This document shows positions 5,246 to 5,345 of a stretch of DNA of 5,345 nucleotides, in pieces. The stretch lies in NCBI GenBank assembly GCA_038148895.1, contig JBBVGQ010000012.1. One strand, 5' to 3'. Both the position numbers and the translations under genes were made by a program. The DNA comes from Tamlana sp038148895. GTDB taxonomy: Bacteria; Bacteroidota; Bacteroidia; Flavobacteriales; Flavobacteriaceae. Below the pieces are notes generated by a model. That model saw only the letters and a program-made list of their open reading frames with translations, was not told the origin of the DNA and ran no database searches. Each line of letters starts with the position of its first letter. Positions within the stretch are counted from its first letter, which is position 1.

Positions 5246-5268
5246 TTGAATTCCGATAAGGAATTCAA
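5246..5268. repeat. Hairpin 2 of element C
   Basis: TTGAATTCC (5246-5254) and GGAATTCAA (5260-5268) form a perfect 9-bp stem with a GATAA loop. GCG before and CGC shortly after can extend the stem across a one-base bulge. It is the counterpart of the hairpin at 4141-4160, with a different stem sequence. Confidence 0.6.
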
Positions 5269-5345
5269 CCGCAATGATATCTATGACATTTGCAAATTAA
5301 AATCATATAATTTTTGATTTTTGACCATTGCGAACATCCTATGGA

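Larger units (their letters stand above)
5161..5290. repeat. Inter-module attC-like element C, right end divergent or incomplete
   Basis: This is a second copy of the type of element B, starting with the core TACACACAAC then GG and CGGCTATG. Shared blocks with element B in the same order are GGCTATG, TTTCGTTGCG, a first hairpin, CCGCCG, CAAATTTGCG, a second hairpin and GCAATGA. Pairings include TCGTTGCGG (5187-5195) with CCGCAATGA (5269-5277), with one G-T pair, and CGGCTA (5176-5181) with TAGCCG (5222-5227). Where element B ends in TAGCCATTGTT, this one reads TATGACATTTGC, so no clear closing core is visible by the expected position near 5288. The remaining bases to 5345 hold nothing I can identify. 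Confidence 0.5.

Noticed and set aside
4057..5290. Insertion sequence or MITE with terminal inverted repeats around the lipoprotein gene
   Set aside because: There is no transposase, and the end sequences differ from those of the other modules except for GTT/AAC, which a shared transposon end would not do. Target-site duplications were not seen.
4057..5290. CRISPR array
   Set aside because: The repeats are long, few, palindromic and separated by kilobase-sized gene modules instead of short uniform spacers.

Overview
The window looks like an accessory stretch of a Bacteroidota chromosome, probably a flavobacterium. The DNA is AT-rich, the genes show no Shine-Dalgarno leaders, there are N-terminal signals typical of the phylum, and one promoter matches the Bacteroidota -33/-7 pattern (TTTG, 19 nt, TAnnTTTG). 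All five genes are on the minus strand, so the region is best read from right to left.

Layout by transcription: a 312-aa MORN/YwqK-type repeat lipoprotein (5136-4198); a non-coding palindromic element (about 4066-4183); a compact three-gene type II restriction-modification operon of controller (3813-3514), candidate PD-(D/E)xK endonuclease (3511-2597) and N6-adenine methyltransferase (2594-1092); a second non-coding element (about 803-919); and a 233-aa secreted protein of unknown function (790-89). The window starts inside the end of another such element and finishes inside or just beyond a fourth.

The R-M operon appears self-regulated. Two palindromes of the form TTGAC-N7-GTCAA lie 41 bp centre to centre upstream of the controller gene. 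One covers the -7 element and the other sits just upstream of the -33 element. This suits a controller that activates from the distal site and represses from the proximal one. Both gene junctions in the operon are two nucleotides long.

The most interesting signal is the module structure. Each of the three coding modules is bounded by its own short inverted pair: GTTACCACAC/GTGTGGTAAC, GTTGTATGC/GCATACAAC and GTTGTGTGTA/TACACACAAC. Only the GTT/AAC part is common to all three. Between modules lie two elements of almost identical length (117 and 118 bp between core sites) with an inner complementary box at the same position. This is the logic of integron cassettes and attC sites: cassette-specific outer boxes, an element between cassettes, genes all in one orientation, and start and stop codons close to the core in two modules. 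The core does not fit the canonical integron consensus, however, and no integrase is in the window. I propose a non-canonical cassette array carrying an R-M system and two envelope proteins. That is an inference from sequence structure only.
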